Origin: Mesorhizobium sp. M3A.F.Ca.ET.080.04.2.1
GTDB taxonomy: Bacteria; Pseudomonadota; Alphaproteobacteria; Rhizobiales; Rhizobiaceae
Direction of reading: 5' to 3'
NCBI RefSeq assembly: GCF_003952525.1
Contig: NZ_CP034451.1
Coordinates: 4,812,501 to 4,876,500, forward strand
Length of the DNA stretch: 64,000 nt
Both the position numbers and the translations under genes were made by a program. Positions 27,532-37,579 of this stretch are shown here, in pieces. The notes under the pieces were generated by a model. The model was given only the letters and a program-made list of their open reading frames with translations. It was not told the DNA's origin and did not search any database. Every line of letters starts with the position of its first letter. The stretch's first letter is position 1.

Positions 27532-30500
27532 CTATTCCGCCGCCACGCTCATGCGCATGCGTTCCATCTCGATCAGCGCGCGCCGGTACTCGACCGGCAT
27601 GATTTTCCGGAATTTCGGCCGGAAAGCCTGCCAGTTATCGAGGACCTCGCGACCGCGCACCGAACCCGTGTAATGGACATGGTTCGAGATCAGCTGATAG
27701 AGCCGCTCCTCATCGTGGCTGGTCATGTCGCCGGAGACGTCGACGCGGCCCTTATGGTCGAGGTCGCCGCCGTGATGGAGCAGCTTCTCCATCAAATCGT
27801 CCTCTTCCGGAACCGGCTCCAGCTCGACCATGGCCATGTTGCAGCGTTCGGCGAAATCGCCCTTCTCGTCCAGCACATAGGCGACGCCGCCCGACATGCC
27901 GGCGGCGAAGTTGCGGCCGGTCTTGCCGAGGACGACGACGATGCCGCCGGTCATGTATTCGCAGCCGTGGTCGCCCACGCCTTCGACGACCGCGACGACG
28001 CCGGAATTGCGCACGGCGAAGCGCTCGCCGGCGACGCCGGCGAAATAGGCCTCGCCTTCCGTGGCGCCGTAAAGCACGGTGTTGCCGACGATGATCGATT
28101 CAGCCGCCACGATCTTGGCCTCTTCCGGCGGCCGGATGACGATGCGGCCGCCCGACAAGCCTTTGCCGACATAGTCATTGCCTGCACCGACGAGCTCGAA
28201 GGAGACGCCGCGTGCAAGGAAGGCGCCGAAGGACTGGCCGGCCGTGCCGGTGAGCTTCACCTGGATCGTGTCCTCGCGAAGGCCCTTGTGCTTGAAGCGC
28301 TTGGCGACTTCGCCCGACAGCATGGCGCCCGCCGAACGGTCGACATTGCGGATCGGCAGCTCGATGGTGACGGGCTGCCTGGCTTCCAGCGCCGGCTTGG
28401 CCCGTTCGATCAGCTTGCGGTCGAGCACGTCGTCGATCGGATGCTTCTGCCGCTCGGTCCAGTGCAGCGCATCGTGCAGCGCATCGGGCTTGAAGAACAT
28501 CTTCGAGAAGTCCAGCCCGCGCGCCTTCCAGTGCTGGATGACGTCCCGCTTCTCCAGGAGATCGGTGTCGCCGATGATCTGGTCGAGATGGGTGAAACCC
28601 ATTTCGGCGAGCAGCGCGCGCACCTCTTCGGCCACATAGAAGAAGAAGTTGATGACGTGCTCGGGCGTACCCTTGAAGCGCTTGCGCAGCACCGGATCCT
28701 GCGTCGCCACGCCGACAGGGCAGGTGTTGAGATGGCACTTGCGCATCATGATGCAGCCCGCCGCGATCAGCGGCGCGGTCGAGAAGCCGAACTCGTCGGC
28801 GCCGAGCAGCGCGCCGATAATGACGTCGCGCCCGGTGCGCAGGCCGCCGTCGACCTGCAGCGCGATGCGTGAGCGCAGACCGTTGAGCACCAGCGTCTGG
28901 TGCGTTTCGGCAAGGCCCATCTCCCATGGGCTGCCGGCATGCTTGAGCGAGGTCAGCGGCGAGGCGCCGGTGCCGCCGTCATAGCCGGAGATGGTGATGT
29001 GATCGGCGCGCGCCTTGGCGACGCCGGCTGCAACCGTTCCGACCCCGACCTCCGACACCAGCTTGACCGAGACATCGGCCGCCGGGTTGACGTTCTTCAG
29101 GTCGTAGATCAGCTGCGCCAGATCCTCGATCGAATAGATGTCGTGATGCGGCGGCGGTGAGATCAGGCCGACGCCGGGCGTCGAGTGCCTGACCTTGGCG
29201 ATGGTCGCGTCGACCTTGTGGCCGGGCAACTGGCCGCCTTCGCCGGGCTTGGCGCCCTGCGCGACCTTGATCTGCATGACATCGGAATTGACCAGGTACT
29301 CCGCCGTCACGCCGAACCGGCCCGAGGCGACCTGCTTGATCGCGGAACGTTCCGGGTTCTTGCCGCCGCCGGGCAGCGGCAGGTAGCGATCGGCTTCTTC
29401 GCCGCCCTCGCCGGTGTTCGACTTGCCGCCGATGGCGTTCATGGCGCGCGCCAGGGTGGTGTGCGCTTCCCTGGAGATCGAACCGAAGGACATCGCCCCG
29501 GTCGAGAAGCGCTTGACGATCTCGGAGGCCGGCATCACCTCGTCGAGGGCAACCTTCTTGCGGCCGGTTTCCTCGGCGAACTTGATCTTGAACAGGCCGC
29601 GGATGGTCTGCGCCCGCGCGGTCGCGCTGTCGATCTGGGCCGAATACTCCTTGAACGTGTCCCAGGAGCCCTGGCGCACGGCGTGCTGCAAGGTAGCGAC
29701 CGCATCCGGCGACCACATATGCGCCTCGCCGCGCATGCGGAACATGTACTCGCCGCCGACCTCGAGGCTGTTGCGAAGCACCGGATCGCTGCCGAAGGCA
29801 TCGGAATGGCGGCTGAGCGTTTCCGCGGCGACTTCGTCCAGACCGACACCTTCGATCAGCGTCGCCGTGCCGGTGAAATACTTCTCGACGAAGTCCGACT
29901 TCAGACCTATGGCGTCGAAGATCTGCGCGCCGCAGTAGGACTGATAGGTCGAGATGCCCATCTTGGACATCACCTTGAGGATGCCCTTGCCGATCGACTT
30001 GATGTAGCGCGAGACGACCTCGTGCTCGTCGACCTCTTCCGGCAGTTCGCCGCGCTTGTGCATGTCGAGCAGCGTGTCGAAAGCGAGGTAGGGGTTGATC
30101 GCCTCGGCGCCATAGCCGGCGAGGCAGCAGAAATGATGCACCTCACGCGGTTCGCCGGATTCCACGACCAGCCCGACCGCGGTGCGAAGACCCTTGCGGA
30201 TCAGGTGGTGGTGCACCGCCGCCGTCGCCAGAAGCACGGGGATGGCGATCCGGTCCGGACCCACCTGGCGGTCGGATAGGATGATGATGTTGTAGCCGCC
30301 GGCGACCGCTGCCTCCGCCCGCTCGCAGAGCCTGTCGATGGCGCCCTGCATGCCGCCCGCACCCTCGTTCGAGCCGTAGGTGATGTCGATCGTCTTGGTG
30401 TCGAAGCGGTCCTCGGTATGGCCGATGGAACGGATCTTCTCGAGATCGCCATTCGTCAGGATCGGCTGGCGCACTTCCAGCCGCTTGCGGCGCGACGTGC

Positions 30501-32253
30501 CGACCAGGTCGAAAATGTTAGGCCGCGGCCCGATAAAGGACACCAGGCTCATCACCAATTCCTCGCGGATCGGGTCGATCGGCGGGTTGGTGACCTGGGC
30601 GAAGTTCTGCTTGAAATAGGTGTAGAGCAGCTTCGACTTGTCCGACATCGCCGAGATCGGCGTGTCGGTGCCCATCGAGCCGACCGCTTCCTGGCCGGTG
30701 GTGGCCATCGGCGCCATCAGAAGCTTGGTGTCTTCCTGCGTGTAGCCGAAGGCCTGCTGGCGATCGAGCAGGCTGACGTCCTTGCGCAGCGCGCGCGGCT
30801 CGACCGGCTTCAGATCTTCCAGGATGAGCTGCGTGTTGGCGAGCCAGGTCTTATAGGGGTGCTTGGTCGCGATCTCCGCCTTGATCTCCTCGTCGGAGAT
30901 GATGCGGCCCTTGGCGAGATCGATCAGCAGCATGCGGCCGGGCTGCAGGCGCCACTTCTGGACGATCTTGTCCTCCGGCACCGGCAGCACGCCGGCTTCC
31001 GAAGCCATGATGACGCGGTCGTCATCGGTGACGATGTAGCGCGCCGGACGCAGCCCGTTGCGGTCTAGCGTGGCGCCGATCTGGCGCCCGTCGGTGAAGA
31101 CGACCGCCGCCGGTCCGTCCCACGGCTCCATCAGCGCGGCATGGTACTCGTAGAAGGCCTTGCGGTCCTGATCCATGAGCTTGTTGCCGGCCCAGGCCTC
31201 GGGGATCAGCATCATCATGGCGTGGCTGAGGCTGTAGCCGCCCTGGAACAGGAATTCGAGCGCGTTGTCGAAGCAGGCGGTATCCGATTGGCCTTCGTAG
31301 GAGATCGGCCACAGCTTCGAGATGTTGTTGCCGAACAGCTCGGAATCGACGGAGGCCTGGCGCGCCGCCATCCAGTTGTTGTTGCCGCGCACCGTGTTGA
31401 TCTCGCCGTTATGCGCGACCATGCGATAGGGATGCGCCAGCTTCCACGACGGAAAGGTGTTGGTGGAGAAGCGCTGGTGGACCAGAATCAGCGCCGTCTC
31501 GAAGCGCGGATCGGACAGATCCCTGTAATAGGCACCGACCTGATAGGCCAGGAACATGCCCTTGTAGACGATGGTGCGCGCCGACAGCGACACGCAGTAG
31601 GCGCCGATATCCTTGTTGTCGTTCTCGGCGTAGATGCGGCCGGAGATGACCTTGCGCAGCAGATAGAGCCTTGCCTCGTACTCCTCGTCATCGGGAATGT
31701 CCGGCGTGCGGCCGATGAATACCTGCCGGTGGAACGGCTCGGACGCCACGATGCCGGGCGCCTTCGACAGCGATGAATTGTCGACCGGTACATCGCGGAA
31801 TCCGAGCAGCGGCAGTCCTTCGGATTGCGCCGCTTCGGCGATGATGTCCTCGATATGGGAACGAAGGGTCGCGTCCTGCGGCATGAACCAGTGGCCGATG
31901 CCGTATTGGCCGGCAGGAGGCAGTTCGACGCCCCGGGCCGCCATCTCCTCGCGGAAGAACCGGTCCGGAATCTGCACCAGAACGCCGGCGCCGTCACCGA
32001 CCAGCGGATCGGCGCCGACGGCGCCGCGATGGGTGAGGTTTTCCAGCATCGCCAGACCGTCCTCGACAATCTGGTGCGACTTGGCGCCTTTCATGTTGAC
32101 GATGAAGCCGACGCCGCAGGCGTCATGCTCGTTGCGCGGATCGTAAAGGCCTTGTGCGGTGGGACCGTCGGCGGTGCGGGTCAGATTTTTGACGGCTGCC
32201 GCTTTCGTCTGCGCGGCCTGGCCGTCGATCGCAGATGGCGTCAGTTGCGTCAT
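27532..32253 (-). CDS. gltB: Glutamate synthase (NADPH) large subunit
   Basis: Catalytic subunit of GOGAT: glutamine plus 2-oxoglutarate gives two glutamates, completing the ammonia-assimilation cycle. The protein has 1573 residues. A 45-residue propeptide precedes the class II glutaminase domain, which begins at Cys46 ([12 protein letters not shown]). The central and FMN-binding synthase domains follow, with SYDG-type [22 protein letters not shown]. The 3Fe-4S cluster cysteines are in [16 protein letters not shown]. The C-terminal beta-helix domain includes [18 protein letters not shown] repeats. Met at 32253 has GGAGG upstream on the minus strand. The frame continues open to 32394 but that extension lacks family support. 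The gene is transcribed ahead of gltD. Confidence 0.97.
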   Translation of the reverse strand: MTQLTPSAIDGQAAQTKAAAVKNLTRTADGPTAQGLYDPRNEHDACGVGFIVNMKGAKSHQIVEDGLAMLENLTHRGAVGADPLVGDGAGVLVQIPDRFFREEMAARGVELPPAGQYGIGHWFMPQDATLRSHIEDIIAEAAQSEGLPLLGFRDVPVDNSSLSKAPGIVASEPFHRQVFIGRTPDIPDDEEYEARLYLLRKVISGRIYAENDNKDIGAYCVSLSARTIVYKGMFLAYQVGAYYRDLSDPRFETALILVHQRFSTNTFPSWKLAHPYRMVAHNGEINTVRGNNNWMAARQASVDSELFGNNISKLWPISYEGQSDTACFDNALEFLFQGGYSLSHAMMMLIPEAWAGNKLMDQDRKAFYEYHAALMEPWDGPAAVVFTDGRQIGATLDRNGLRPARYIVTDDDRVIMASEAGVLPVPEDKIVQKWRLQPGRMLLIDLAKGRIISDEEIKAEIATKHPYKTWLANTQLILEDLKPVEPRALRKDVSLLDRQQAFGYTQEDTKLLMAPMATTGQEAVGSMGTDTPISAMSDKSKLLYTYFKQNFAQVTNPPIDPIREELVMSLVSFIGPRPNIFDLVGTSRRKRLEVRQPILTNGDLEKIRSIGHTEDRFDTKTIDITYGSNEGAGGMQGAIDRLCERAEAAVAGGYNIIILSDRQVGPDRIAIPVLLATAAVHHHLIRKGLRTAVGLVVESGEPREVHHFCCLAGYGAEAINPYLAFDTLLDMHKRGELPEEVDEHEVVSRYIKSIGKGILKVMSKMGISTYQSYCGAQIFDAIGLKSDFVEKYFTGTATLIEGVGLDEVAAETLSRHSDAFGSDPVLRNSLEVGGEYMFRMRGEAHMWSPDAVATLQHAVRQGSWDTFKEYSAQIDSATARAQTIRGLFKIKFAEETGRKKVALDEVMPASEIVKRFSTGAMSFGSISREAHTTLARAMNAIGGKSNTGEGGEEADRYLPLPGGGKNPERSAIKQVASGRFGVTAEYLVNSDVMQIKVAQGAKPGEGGQLPGHKVDATIAKVRHSTPGVGLISPPPHHDIYSIEDLAQLIYDLKNVNPAADVSVKLVSEVGVGTVAAGVAKARADHITISGYDGGTGASPLTSLKHAGSPWEMGLAETHQTLVLNGLRSRIALQVDGGLRTGRDVIIGALLGADEFGFSTAPLIAAGCIMMRKCHLNTCPVGVATQDPVLRKRFKGTPEHVINFFFYVAEEVRALLAEMGFTHLDQIIGDTDLLEKRDVIQHWKARGLDFSKMFFKPDALHDALHWTERQKHPIDDVLDRKLIERAKPALEARQPVTIELPIRNVDRSAGAMLSGEVAKRFKHKGLREDTIQVKLTGTAGQSFGAFLARGVSFELVGAGNDYVGKGLSGGRIVIRPPEEAKIVAAESIIVGNTVLYGATEGEAYFAGVAGERFAVRNSGVVAVVEGVGDHGCEYMTGGIVVVLGKTGRNFAAGMSGGVAYVLDEKGDFAERCNMAMVELEPVPEEDDLMEKLLHHGGDLDHKGRVDVSGDMTSHDEERLYQLISNHVHYTGSVRGREVLDNWQAFRPKFRKIMPVEYRRALIEMERMRMSVAAE

Positions 32254-32742
32254 CGTCCTGTCCTCCGTTCCGTCCTCTTGGCGCTGATTGCCTTCGGGCG
32301 CTGGTTTGCCTTGGGAAGCGCAACGCTTCCCTTCATCCTTGCTGCACGTCTCGCGAAATCTACCGAACCATACGGCTATACGCCCGGTTCGCATCCGGTA
32401 TCGTACAGGCCAGAGCCGAGCCGTCTACCCATCGCTCGCGACAATGGCCGGGATGGCAGCAATGATACGCCAGTCCAGCCTGCTTTGCGCGATAAAATAA
32501 GACAGCACTACTGTCCTAAATTTTTATGACAGAAATCAGGGGAGCGCACAAGACCGATTCACAAAAAACTTGGCTCGGCGGCGACACAAAATTTCGTGAG
32601 AATGGCGCAACACGAAAGCTTCGGTCTCGATCGTTTCCGTCAGAGGACTGGCTTTACCGGTTTTGAGCCGGCTGGCCCTTGCGCTTGGAAAACCAAAGCG
32701 ATCAAGTCGCGCCCGTTTCAGCAATCAGCTACGGACCATTCG
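32254..32742. other. Divergent promoter region of gltB and ltaE
   Basis: The 489-base gap between divergent genes is AT-richer at 32490-32600. The most visible structure is the dyad GACAG-CACTA-CTGTC at 32501-32515, followed by a further GACAG at 32530-32534. It lies about 250 bases from the gltB start and 230 from the aldolase start. This is a plausible operator, but I cannot name the regulator. Open frames through the region show no protein-like features. Confidence 0.45.
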
Positions 32743-33795
32743 ATGTTCTTTGCATCCGACAACTGGGCGGGCGTCCATCCCGACATTTCGGCCAACCTGT
32801 CCCGCCACGCCACCGGCATTGCAACCGCCTACGGCGACGGCGACCTGGACCGCGCCGTCTACCAGCGCTTCAGCGAGATCTTCGAACGCGACGTTCAAGT
32901 GTTGTTCGTGGCGACCGGCACGGCAGCCAACGCGCTCTCGATGGCGGCGTTGAACCGCATCGGCGGGATCGCGCTTTGCCATTCCGAAGCACATATGAAT
33001 GTCGATGAATTCGGCGCGGCGGGTTTTTACACCGGCGGAGCACGCATGGCGCCCGTGCCCGGGCCTTTGGGGCGCATCCACCCGCATGCTCTCGACACGG
33101 CAATCAGGCGCTATTCGCGCGATCTCGCGCCCGCCGGCCAGCCGATGGCGGTGACCATCACCCAGGCGACGGAAGTCGGCACGGTCTATACCGTGGACGA
33201 CGTCAAGGCGATTGCCGAGGTCAGTCGCCGGCACGGGCTGCCGCTCCACATGGATGGTGCCCGCTTTGCCAACGCGATCGCCGCCACCGGTGTCTCGCCC
33301 GCTGAAATGACCTGGAAGAGCGGCGTCGACCTCGTCTCCTTCGGTGCGACCAAGAATGGTTGCTGGATGGCCGACGCGGTCGTCATCCTCAATCCCGACC
33401 TCGGTCGGGATCTGCGCCTGTTGCGCCAGCGCGCCGGGCAGACCTTTTCCAAGGCGCGCTTCATCTCGGCCCAGTTCGAAGCCTATTTCACCGACGAACT
33501 GTGGCTGAGAATGGCGCGTCACGCCAATGCCATGGCTGCGCATCTGGGCGAGACGATCGAGGACGCGCCGGCGGGCAGGCTCGCCTGGCTGCCGCAGGCC
33601 AACGAAGTGTTCGCCGTCCTCGACCGCGCCGTTGCCGAACGGCTGCAGGCGGCCGGTGCCAAGTTTTATGAATGGGGCGTGCCGCAGGGTTTTGATGGCC
33701 ACCTCGGCGACAGCGAAGCGATCTATCGCTTCGTCGCCAGCTTCGCGACCACGACAGAAGAAGTCGATCGCCTCGGTCGGTTGCTGGCTGGATAA
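32743..33795 (+). CDS. ltaE: Low-specificity threonine aldolase / beta-eliminating lyase
   Basis: PLP enzyme of 350 residues that cleaves L-threonine or L-allo-threonine to glycine and acetaldehyde. It starts MFFASDNWAGVHPDI as in rhizobial homologues. The motif HMDGARFANAIAATG carries the Asp and Arg that contact PLP, and DLVSFGATKNGCW carries the Schiff-base lysine. ATG 32743 was chosen because the upstream 49 codons have no family resemblance and overlap the promoter region. It is convergent with the TauE/SafE gene. Confidence 0.9.
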   Translation: MFFASDNWAGVHPDISANLSRHATGIATAYGDGDLDRAVYQRFSEIFERDVQVLFVATGTAANALSMAALNRIGGIALCHSEAHMNVDEFGAAGFYTGGARMAPVPGPLGRIHPHALDTAIRRYSRDLAPAGQPMAVTITQATEVGTVYTVDDVKAIAEVSRRHGLPLHMDGARFANAIAATGVSPAEMTWKSGVDLVSFGATKNGCWMADAVVILNPDLGRDLRLLRQRAGQTFSKARFISAQFEAYFTDELWLRMARHANAMAAHLGETIEDAPAGRLAWLPQANEVFAVLDRAVAERLQAAGAKFYEWGVPQGFDGHLGDSEAIYRFVASFATTTEEVDRLGRLLAG

Positions 33796-33803
33796 ACTCT
33801 GGT

Positions 33804-34556
33804 CTAGGCGAAAATGGGCCGCGTCAAAAGCTCGAGCCCCAGCAGGATCAGGAACATCAGGAACCAGCGGCGGAACGTCGCCGGACTGATCCGCTGCCGC
33901 AGCACCTGCCCCAGCCACATGCCGAGCAAGGCAGGCGCTACCGCAAGCGACGACATCGCCAGATGTCCGACATCGAAGGCGCCATGCGATGCAAGGCCCA
34001 GCGCCAAGGCGATGGTGGAAACCGTGAAGGAAAGGCCGAGCGCCTGGATGAGATCGTCCCGGCTCAGGCCGAGCGCCTGGATGTAGGGAACGGCTGGAAC
34101 CACGAACACTCCGGTGCCGCCGGTGACAAGGCCGGTGAGAAAGCCGACAAAGGGGGAAGACCAGCGCTCGGCTTTCGCGGGAACGCTGGGCTGCCGAGCC
34201 AGCAGCGTGTAGGCAGCGTAGAGCACGAGCGCGGCGCCGAGGCCGGCGGTCGTCCATTCGACATTGTCGCTGGCGAGCAGTTGCGAACCTGCAACGGTGC
34301 CGAGCACGATGCCCACCATCATCAGCCAGAGCCGGCGCAGGATCGCAGCGACGCTTGGGCCGGCGAACAGTTGCCAGACATTGGTGATGAAGGATGGAGC
34401 GATCAGCAGCGAGGCGGCGGTGACCGGCGGCATGACAGTGCCGAGCAATCCCATGGCCAGCGTCGGCAGCCCCATGCCTGTGACGCCCTTGACGATGCCC
34501 GCCAGCAGGAAGGTGATTGCGATGGTGGAGGTGAGAGCCAGGGAAGAATCGAACAT
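33804..34556 (-). CDS. TauE/SafE-family sulfite/organosulfonate exporter
   Basis: Integral membrane protein of 250 residues with about eight hydrophobic segments. It has the duplicated TauE/SafE pattern: ILAGIVKGVTGMGLPTLAMGLLG near the N-terminus and PFVGFLTGLVTGGTGVFVVPAVPYIQAL in the second half. Family members export sulfite, sulfoacetate or other small anions. The substrate here is not deducible. It sits between the aldolase and hsp20 with no sulfur gene nearby. Confidence 0.88.
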   Translation of the reverse strand: MFDSSLALTSTIAITFLLAGIVKGVTGMGLPTLAMGLLGTVMPPVTAASLLIAPSFITNVWQLFAGPSVAAILRRLWLMMVGIVLGTVAGSQLLASDNVEWTTAGLGAALVLYAAYTLLARQPSVPAKAERWSSPFVGFLTGLVTGGTGVFVVPAVPYIQALGLSRDDLIQALGLSFTVSTIALALGLASHGAFDVGHLAMSSLAVAPALLGMWLGQVLRQRISPATFRRWFLMFLILLGLELLTRPIFA

Positions 34557-34623
34557 GGCCCTTCATGAACGGGCAATACGGGCTTCAAAAGGGCCACAAG
34601 CGCCGGTTGCCGATGGCACAAGG

Positions 34624-34650
34624 AAAAAGCGGCGCCTCGCGGCGCCGCTT
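34624..34650 (-). terminator. Rho-independent terminator of hsp20
   Basis: Perfect 10-bp stem AAGCGGCGCC (34627-34636) and GGCGCCGCTT (34641-34650) with a TCGC loop. The minus strand ends in a T run (A run 34624-34628). It lies about 30 bases beyond the hsp20 stop. Confidence 0.85.
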
Positions 34651-34681
34651 CGTCTGGGAACAAGACGGCTCTTTTCCTGGG

Positions 34682-35149
34682 TTACGCCGCGGCCTTGGCT
34701 TCGATCTGCTTGGCCTTGTCCGAAGACGAGGTGATAGCGATCTTGCGCGGCTTCAGCTCCTCGGGAATGTTGCGCTTGAGGTCGACGAAGAGCAGTCCGT
34801 TCTTCAGCGTGGCGCCCTCGACCTCGACATGGTCGGCGAGCTGGAAGCGGCGCTCGAAGGCCCTCGAGGCGATGCCGCGGTAGAGCAGCTCGGAACCTTC
34901 GCCATTGCCCTCTTCCTTGCGTTCACCCTTGACGGTCAGCACATTGCGGTGCGCCTCGATCGAGATCTCGTCTTCCGAGAAACCGGCGACGGCCATCGAG
35001 ATGCGATAGGCGTTCTCGCCGGTGCGCTCGATGTTATAGGGCGGATAGGTCTGCGCGGTCTCGGGCTGGCCGAGCGAATCGAGCATGGTGAACAGCCGGT
35101 CGAAGCCGACGGTCGAACGATAAAGCGGGGAAAAATCAACGTGACGCAT
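34682..35149 (-). CDS. Small heat shock protein, Hsp20/IbpA type
   Basis: ATP-independent chaperone of 155 residues that holds unfolded proteins under heat stress. The alpha-crystallin domain runs from about residue 35 (YPPYNIERTGENAYRISMAVAGF) to about 130. It includes LTVKGERKEE and GIASRAFERRFQLADHVEVEGATLKNGLLFVDLKR, and an IPEELKPRKI tail with the conserved I-x-I/V-like anchor. The start MRHVDFSPLYRSTVGFDRLF is the rhizobial class A form. ATG 35149 has AGGAG eight bases upstream, and that site is folded into a ROSE-like hairpin (35156-35170), so regulation is probably by temperature at translation. An ATG 24 bases earlier would break this arrangement. Confidence 0.94.
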   Translation of the reverse strand: MRHVDFSPLYRSTVGFDRLFTMLDSLGQPETAQTYPPYNIERTGENAYRISMAVAGFSEDEISIEAHRNVLTVKGERKEEGNGEGSELLYRGIASRAFERRFQLADHVEVEGATLKNGLLFVDLKRNIPEELKPRKIAITSSSDKAKQIEAKAAA

Positions 35150-35220
35150 GGTGTGTTCTCCTGTGAGCAACATGGTTTGCGTATGGCCGGTGCGAAACCC
35201 TTCAAAGGCGTTCCGGATGG
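35150..35220 (-). promoter_or_regulatory. ROSE-like RNA thermometer in the hsp20 leader
   Basis: In the minus-strand leader the hairpin UUGCUC-ACAG-GAGAA (35156-35170) pairs UU with AA and CUC with GAG and leaves a bulged G. This is the arrangement of ROSE elements, where a U-U/C-G-C-U segment pairs with the Shine-Dalgarno AGGAG. Upstream, a second hairpin pairs GGTTT-GC with GC-AAACC around an 11-nt loop (about 35173-35198). ROSE elements control most rhizobial small heat-shock genes. The structure was read by eye, with no folding energy calculated. Confidence 0.65.
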
Positions 35221-35429
35221 GCCAGCGACCCCATGGTTGGCGGCCGCAAAAGTCATTTGGGGATGGGCAAAAGCCATTTCAAGACTTTTTCAACCGATCA
35301 AATTGGCGGGACCTGCGCGCCGATGAACGCCAGATGAACCGCGGCTTCGGCATCCGTTCAGCCACGATGCGCTAGTTCTGTGGCCAGGATCCCAGACAAG
35401 CGACGCTGTTGGCGCCGCATGAGGCCGAG

Positions 35430-35495
35430 CCGGGTGCTAACGTCCCTTCCTCCCGGATCGACAGAGGCCGGAAGCGCCACAGGTGCTTCCGGCCT
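35430..35495 (+). ncRNA. Weak candidate sRNA with TTCCTCCC motif and strong hairpin
   Basis: Between hsp20 and the hydrolase, the stem CCGGG (35430-35434) / CCCGG (35452-35456) presents CCCTTCCTCCC in and beside its loop. A perfect 11-bp hairpin follows, AGGCCGGAAGC (35465-35475) with GCTTCCGGCCT (35485-35495) and a 9-nt loop. The order, anti-Shine-Dalgarno motif then strong stem, matches the two better candidates at 37580 and 44280. There is no T run after the stem and no clear promoter, so it may instead be part of the hydrolase leader. The rest of 35221-35616 shows nothing else I can name. Confidence 0.3.
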
Positions 35496-35616
35496 TCCCT
35501 GTTCAGGGCAATTCCCACAACGCCTTTGCTTTTGCCGCATGGCCGTCTATCACCATGCCGACGCCTCGCCCCAGGCGGCTGAGAAACAATCGGGCGACAA
35601 CGCGACGAAGCGCCGA

Positions 35617-36573
35617 ATGACGGATCTCTTCCATCAGACCGAGGACAACCCGGCACCGCAGAACGCCGGCGGCGGGCTCTTCACCACCCGCGACGGCAAG
35701 AAAATTCGCTACGGCGTGTTCGGCGCCGTCTCCCGGCCGCTGCAGGGCACGGTGGTGCTGCTCACCGGCCGCAACGAGTGCATCGAAAAATATTTCGAGA
35801 CCATCCGCAACCTTGCCGACCGAGGCTTCGGCGTCGCCACACTCGACTGGCGCGGCCAGGGTGGATCAAGCCGGCTGATCCGCAACCGGCAGCGCGGCTA
35901 TGTCCGCAGCTTCTTCGACTATGCCGGGGATCTGGAGCAGTTCTTTGGAGAGGTGGTGCTGCCGGATTGCCGCGGCCCCTATTACATCCTGGCCCACTCG
36001 GCCGGAGCGGTGGTTGCGCTGCTTGCCTCGCCTTCAATGGTCAACCGGGTGCGGCGCATGGTGCTGATTGCGCCATTCCTGACCCTGCCGGATCTGCCGG
36101 TCTCGATCACCACCGTGCGGCGCATCTGCACGGTGCTTTGCTGGCTCGGCCTTGGCCGCCTCTATGCCGCGTGGGGGCCTCGGCCAAGAGAAACCTTGCC
36201 CTTCGAAGCCAACAAGGTGACGTCGGATCCGCAGCGCTACAGGCGCAACACGCGCATCTACGAGACGTACCCGGAGCTGGCTCTTGGCGGCCCGACCATT
36301 CGCTGGCTGAGGGCTGCCGCCAAGGCTTCCGAGGCGATCAGCGATCCCGGCTTCATGGCAAGGATCCAGGTGCCGATGCTGATCGTCGCCGCCGGCGCCG
36401 ACCAGGTCGTCTCCACAAAGGCGGTTGAGGTCTATGCGAGGCGGCTGCGCGTCGGTTCGCTGCTGATGATCGACGGCGCTCGTCATGAGATCCTGCAGGA
36501 AAGGGATCTCTATCGCGAGCAGCTTCTCGCGGCCTTCGATGCCTTCATTCCGGGAACCGGCGACGCCGACTGA
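35617..36573 (+). CDS. Alpha/beta hydrolase, lysophospholipase-like
   Basis: Serine hydrolase of 318 residues, PldB/monoacylglycerol-lipase-like. It has LLTGRNECIEKYFETIRNLADRGFGVATLDWRGQGGS around the oxyanion and Asp strand. The nucleophile elbow reads LAHSAGAVVA, so the usual GxSxG is AHSAG, with His in place of the first Gly as in many lysophospholipase L2 homologues. The acid is in VPMLIVAAGADQVV and the catalytic His in IDGARHEILQE. I prefer ATG 35617 (MTDLFHQTEDNPAP), the usual beginning of rhizobial homologues. ATG 35539 is an alternative, and the frame is open back to 35380 through a strong hairpin. The substrate is unproven. Confidence 0.82.
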   Translation: MTDLFHQTEDNPAPQNAGGGLFTTRDGKKIRYGVFGAVSRPLQGTVVLLTGRNECIEKYFETIRNLADRGFGVATLDWRGQGGSSRLIRNRQRGYVRSFFDYAGDLEQFFGEVVLPDCRGPYYILAHSAGAVVALLASPSMVNRVRRMVLIAPFLTLPDLPVSITTVRRICTVLCWLGLGRLYAAWGPRPRETLPFEANKVTSDPQRYRRNTRIYETYPELALGGPTIRWLRAAAKASEAISDPGFMARIQVPMLIVAAGADQVVSTKAVEVYARRLRVGSLLMIDGARHEILQERDLYREQLLAAFDAFIPGTGDAD

Positions 36574-36607
36574 TCGCCCGATCGCAGCCGCTTGCCCCGA
36601 CTGCCGA

Positions 36608-37381
36608 TCAGTTCCGCAGCGCGGCCATCGCCGCGGCGTGCAACTCCGGCGTTGCGGCGGCCAGTATGTCGCCGCCATTTTCCGCCGGTCCGCCCTCGAA
36701 GGTGGTCACGACACCGCCGGCCTTCTCGATGATCGGGATCAACGCCACGATATCATAAGGCTTCAGCCCTGGATCGGCGACGATGTCGACGCTTCCCGCC
36801 GCGACCATTGCGAAAGCATAGCAGTCGGTGCCGTAACGGGCGAGCTGGACCTGCTTTTCGAAGGCATCATAGCGCAAGCGCGCGTCGCCCTTGAACAGCG
36901 CCGGCGTGGTGGTGAACAGCGTCGCCTTGGCAAGCTCCGTCGTCTTGCGGGTGGCGAGCCGGCGCGGTCCGCCCGGACCTTCATAGTGCGATCCCGAGCC
37001 ATTGGCGTAGAACAGCTCGCCGGTGAAGGGCTGCGACATCAGACCGGCGACGGCATCCCCGTCGACCGTCAGCCCGATCAGCGTGCCCCACACCGGCAGT
37101 CCGGAGATGAAGGCACGTGTGCCGTCGATCGGGTCGATGACCCAGACATGGCGGCTGGCGATATTTTCGCTGCCGTGCTCCTCGCCGAGGATGCCGTGCT
37201 CAGGAAATTCCGCGGAAATCAGTGACCGGATGGCCCGTTCGGCTTCGCGGTCCGCTTCCGTCACGGGATCGAAGCTGGCAGCCTCCTTGTTGGTCACGGC
37301 GCCCTGGCTGCGAAAGCGCGGCAAGGTCTCGGCGGCGGCGGCATGCGCGATACGCCGCATGAAGTCGATGCTGATATCCAC
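36608..37381 (-). CDS. hisN: Inositol-monophosphatase-family histidinol-phosphatase
   Basis: Mg2+-dependent phosphatase of 257 residues. It carries the family metal sites GILGEEHGSE, VIDPIDGTRAFI and the C-terminal GLKPYDIVALIPIIEKAGG. The last replaces the usual W-D with P-Y-D, as in the HisN subgroup that removes phosphate from L-histidinol phosphate in alphaproteobacteria and actinobacteria. Inositol or nucleotide phosphates are alternative substrates. No other his gene is in the window. It is convergent with the hydrolase. Confidence 0.87.
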   Translation of the reverse strand: MDISIDFMRRIAHAAAAETLPRFRSQGAVTNKEAASFDPVTEADREAERAIRSLISAEFPEHGILGEEHGSENIASRHVWVIDPIDGTRAFISGLPVWGTLIGLTVDGDAVAGLMSQPFTGELFYANGSGSHYEGPGGPRRLATRKTTELAKATLFTTTPALFKGDARLRYDAFEKQVQLARYGTDCYAFAMVAAGSVDIVADPGLKPYDIVALIPIIEKAGGVVTTFEGGPAENGGDILAAATPELHAAAMAALRN

Positions 37382-37544
37382 GTGATTCTCCCGCTTGCAG
37401 CAACCTGTCGTTTGCCGCTGTTTCCGGGCTGGGACAAGGCCCTTGGGCCTGCCTAACGCCGCGGCAACTGTTGCCCGAATGCCACGTACGCGTCAACGAA
37501 TCGCAATTTCCACATCATGTTGAATCAAAAAAGACTGAAGTCGA

Positions 37545-37572
37545 TTGACATTTGTGCATCGCACAATAGTTT
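37545..37572 (+). promoter_or_regulatory. Candidate promoter of the 37580 sRNA
   Basis: A perfect -35 TTGACA (37545-37550) is followed after 16 bases by a weak -10 TAGTTT (37567-37572). The predicted start, about 8 bases on, falls on the GGACAG that opens the first hairpin of the sRNA candidate. Both neighbouring genes are on the other strand, so a plus-strand promoter here needs its own transcript. Confidence 0.5.
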
Positions 37573-37579
37573 TGTTCTT

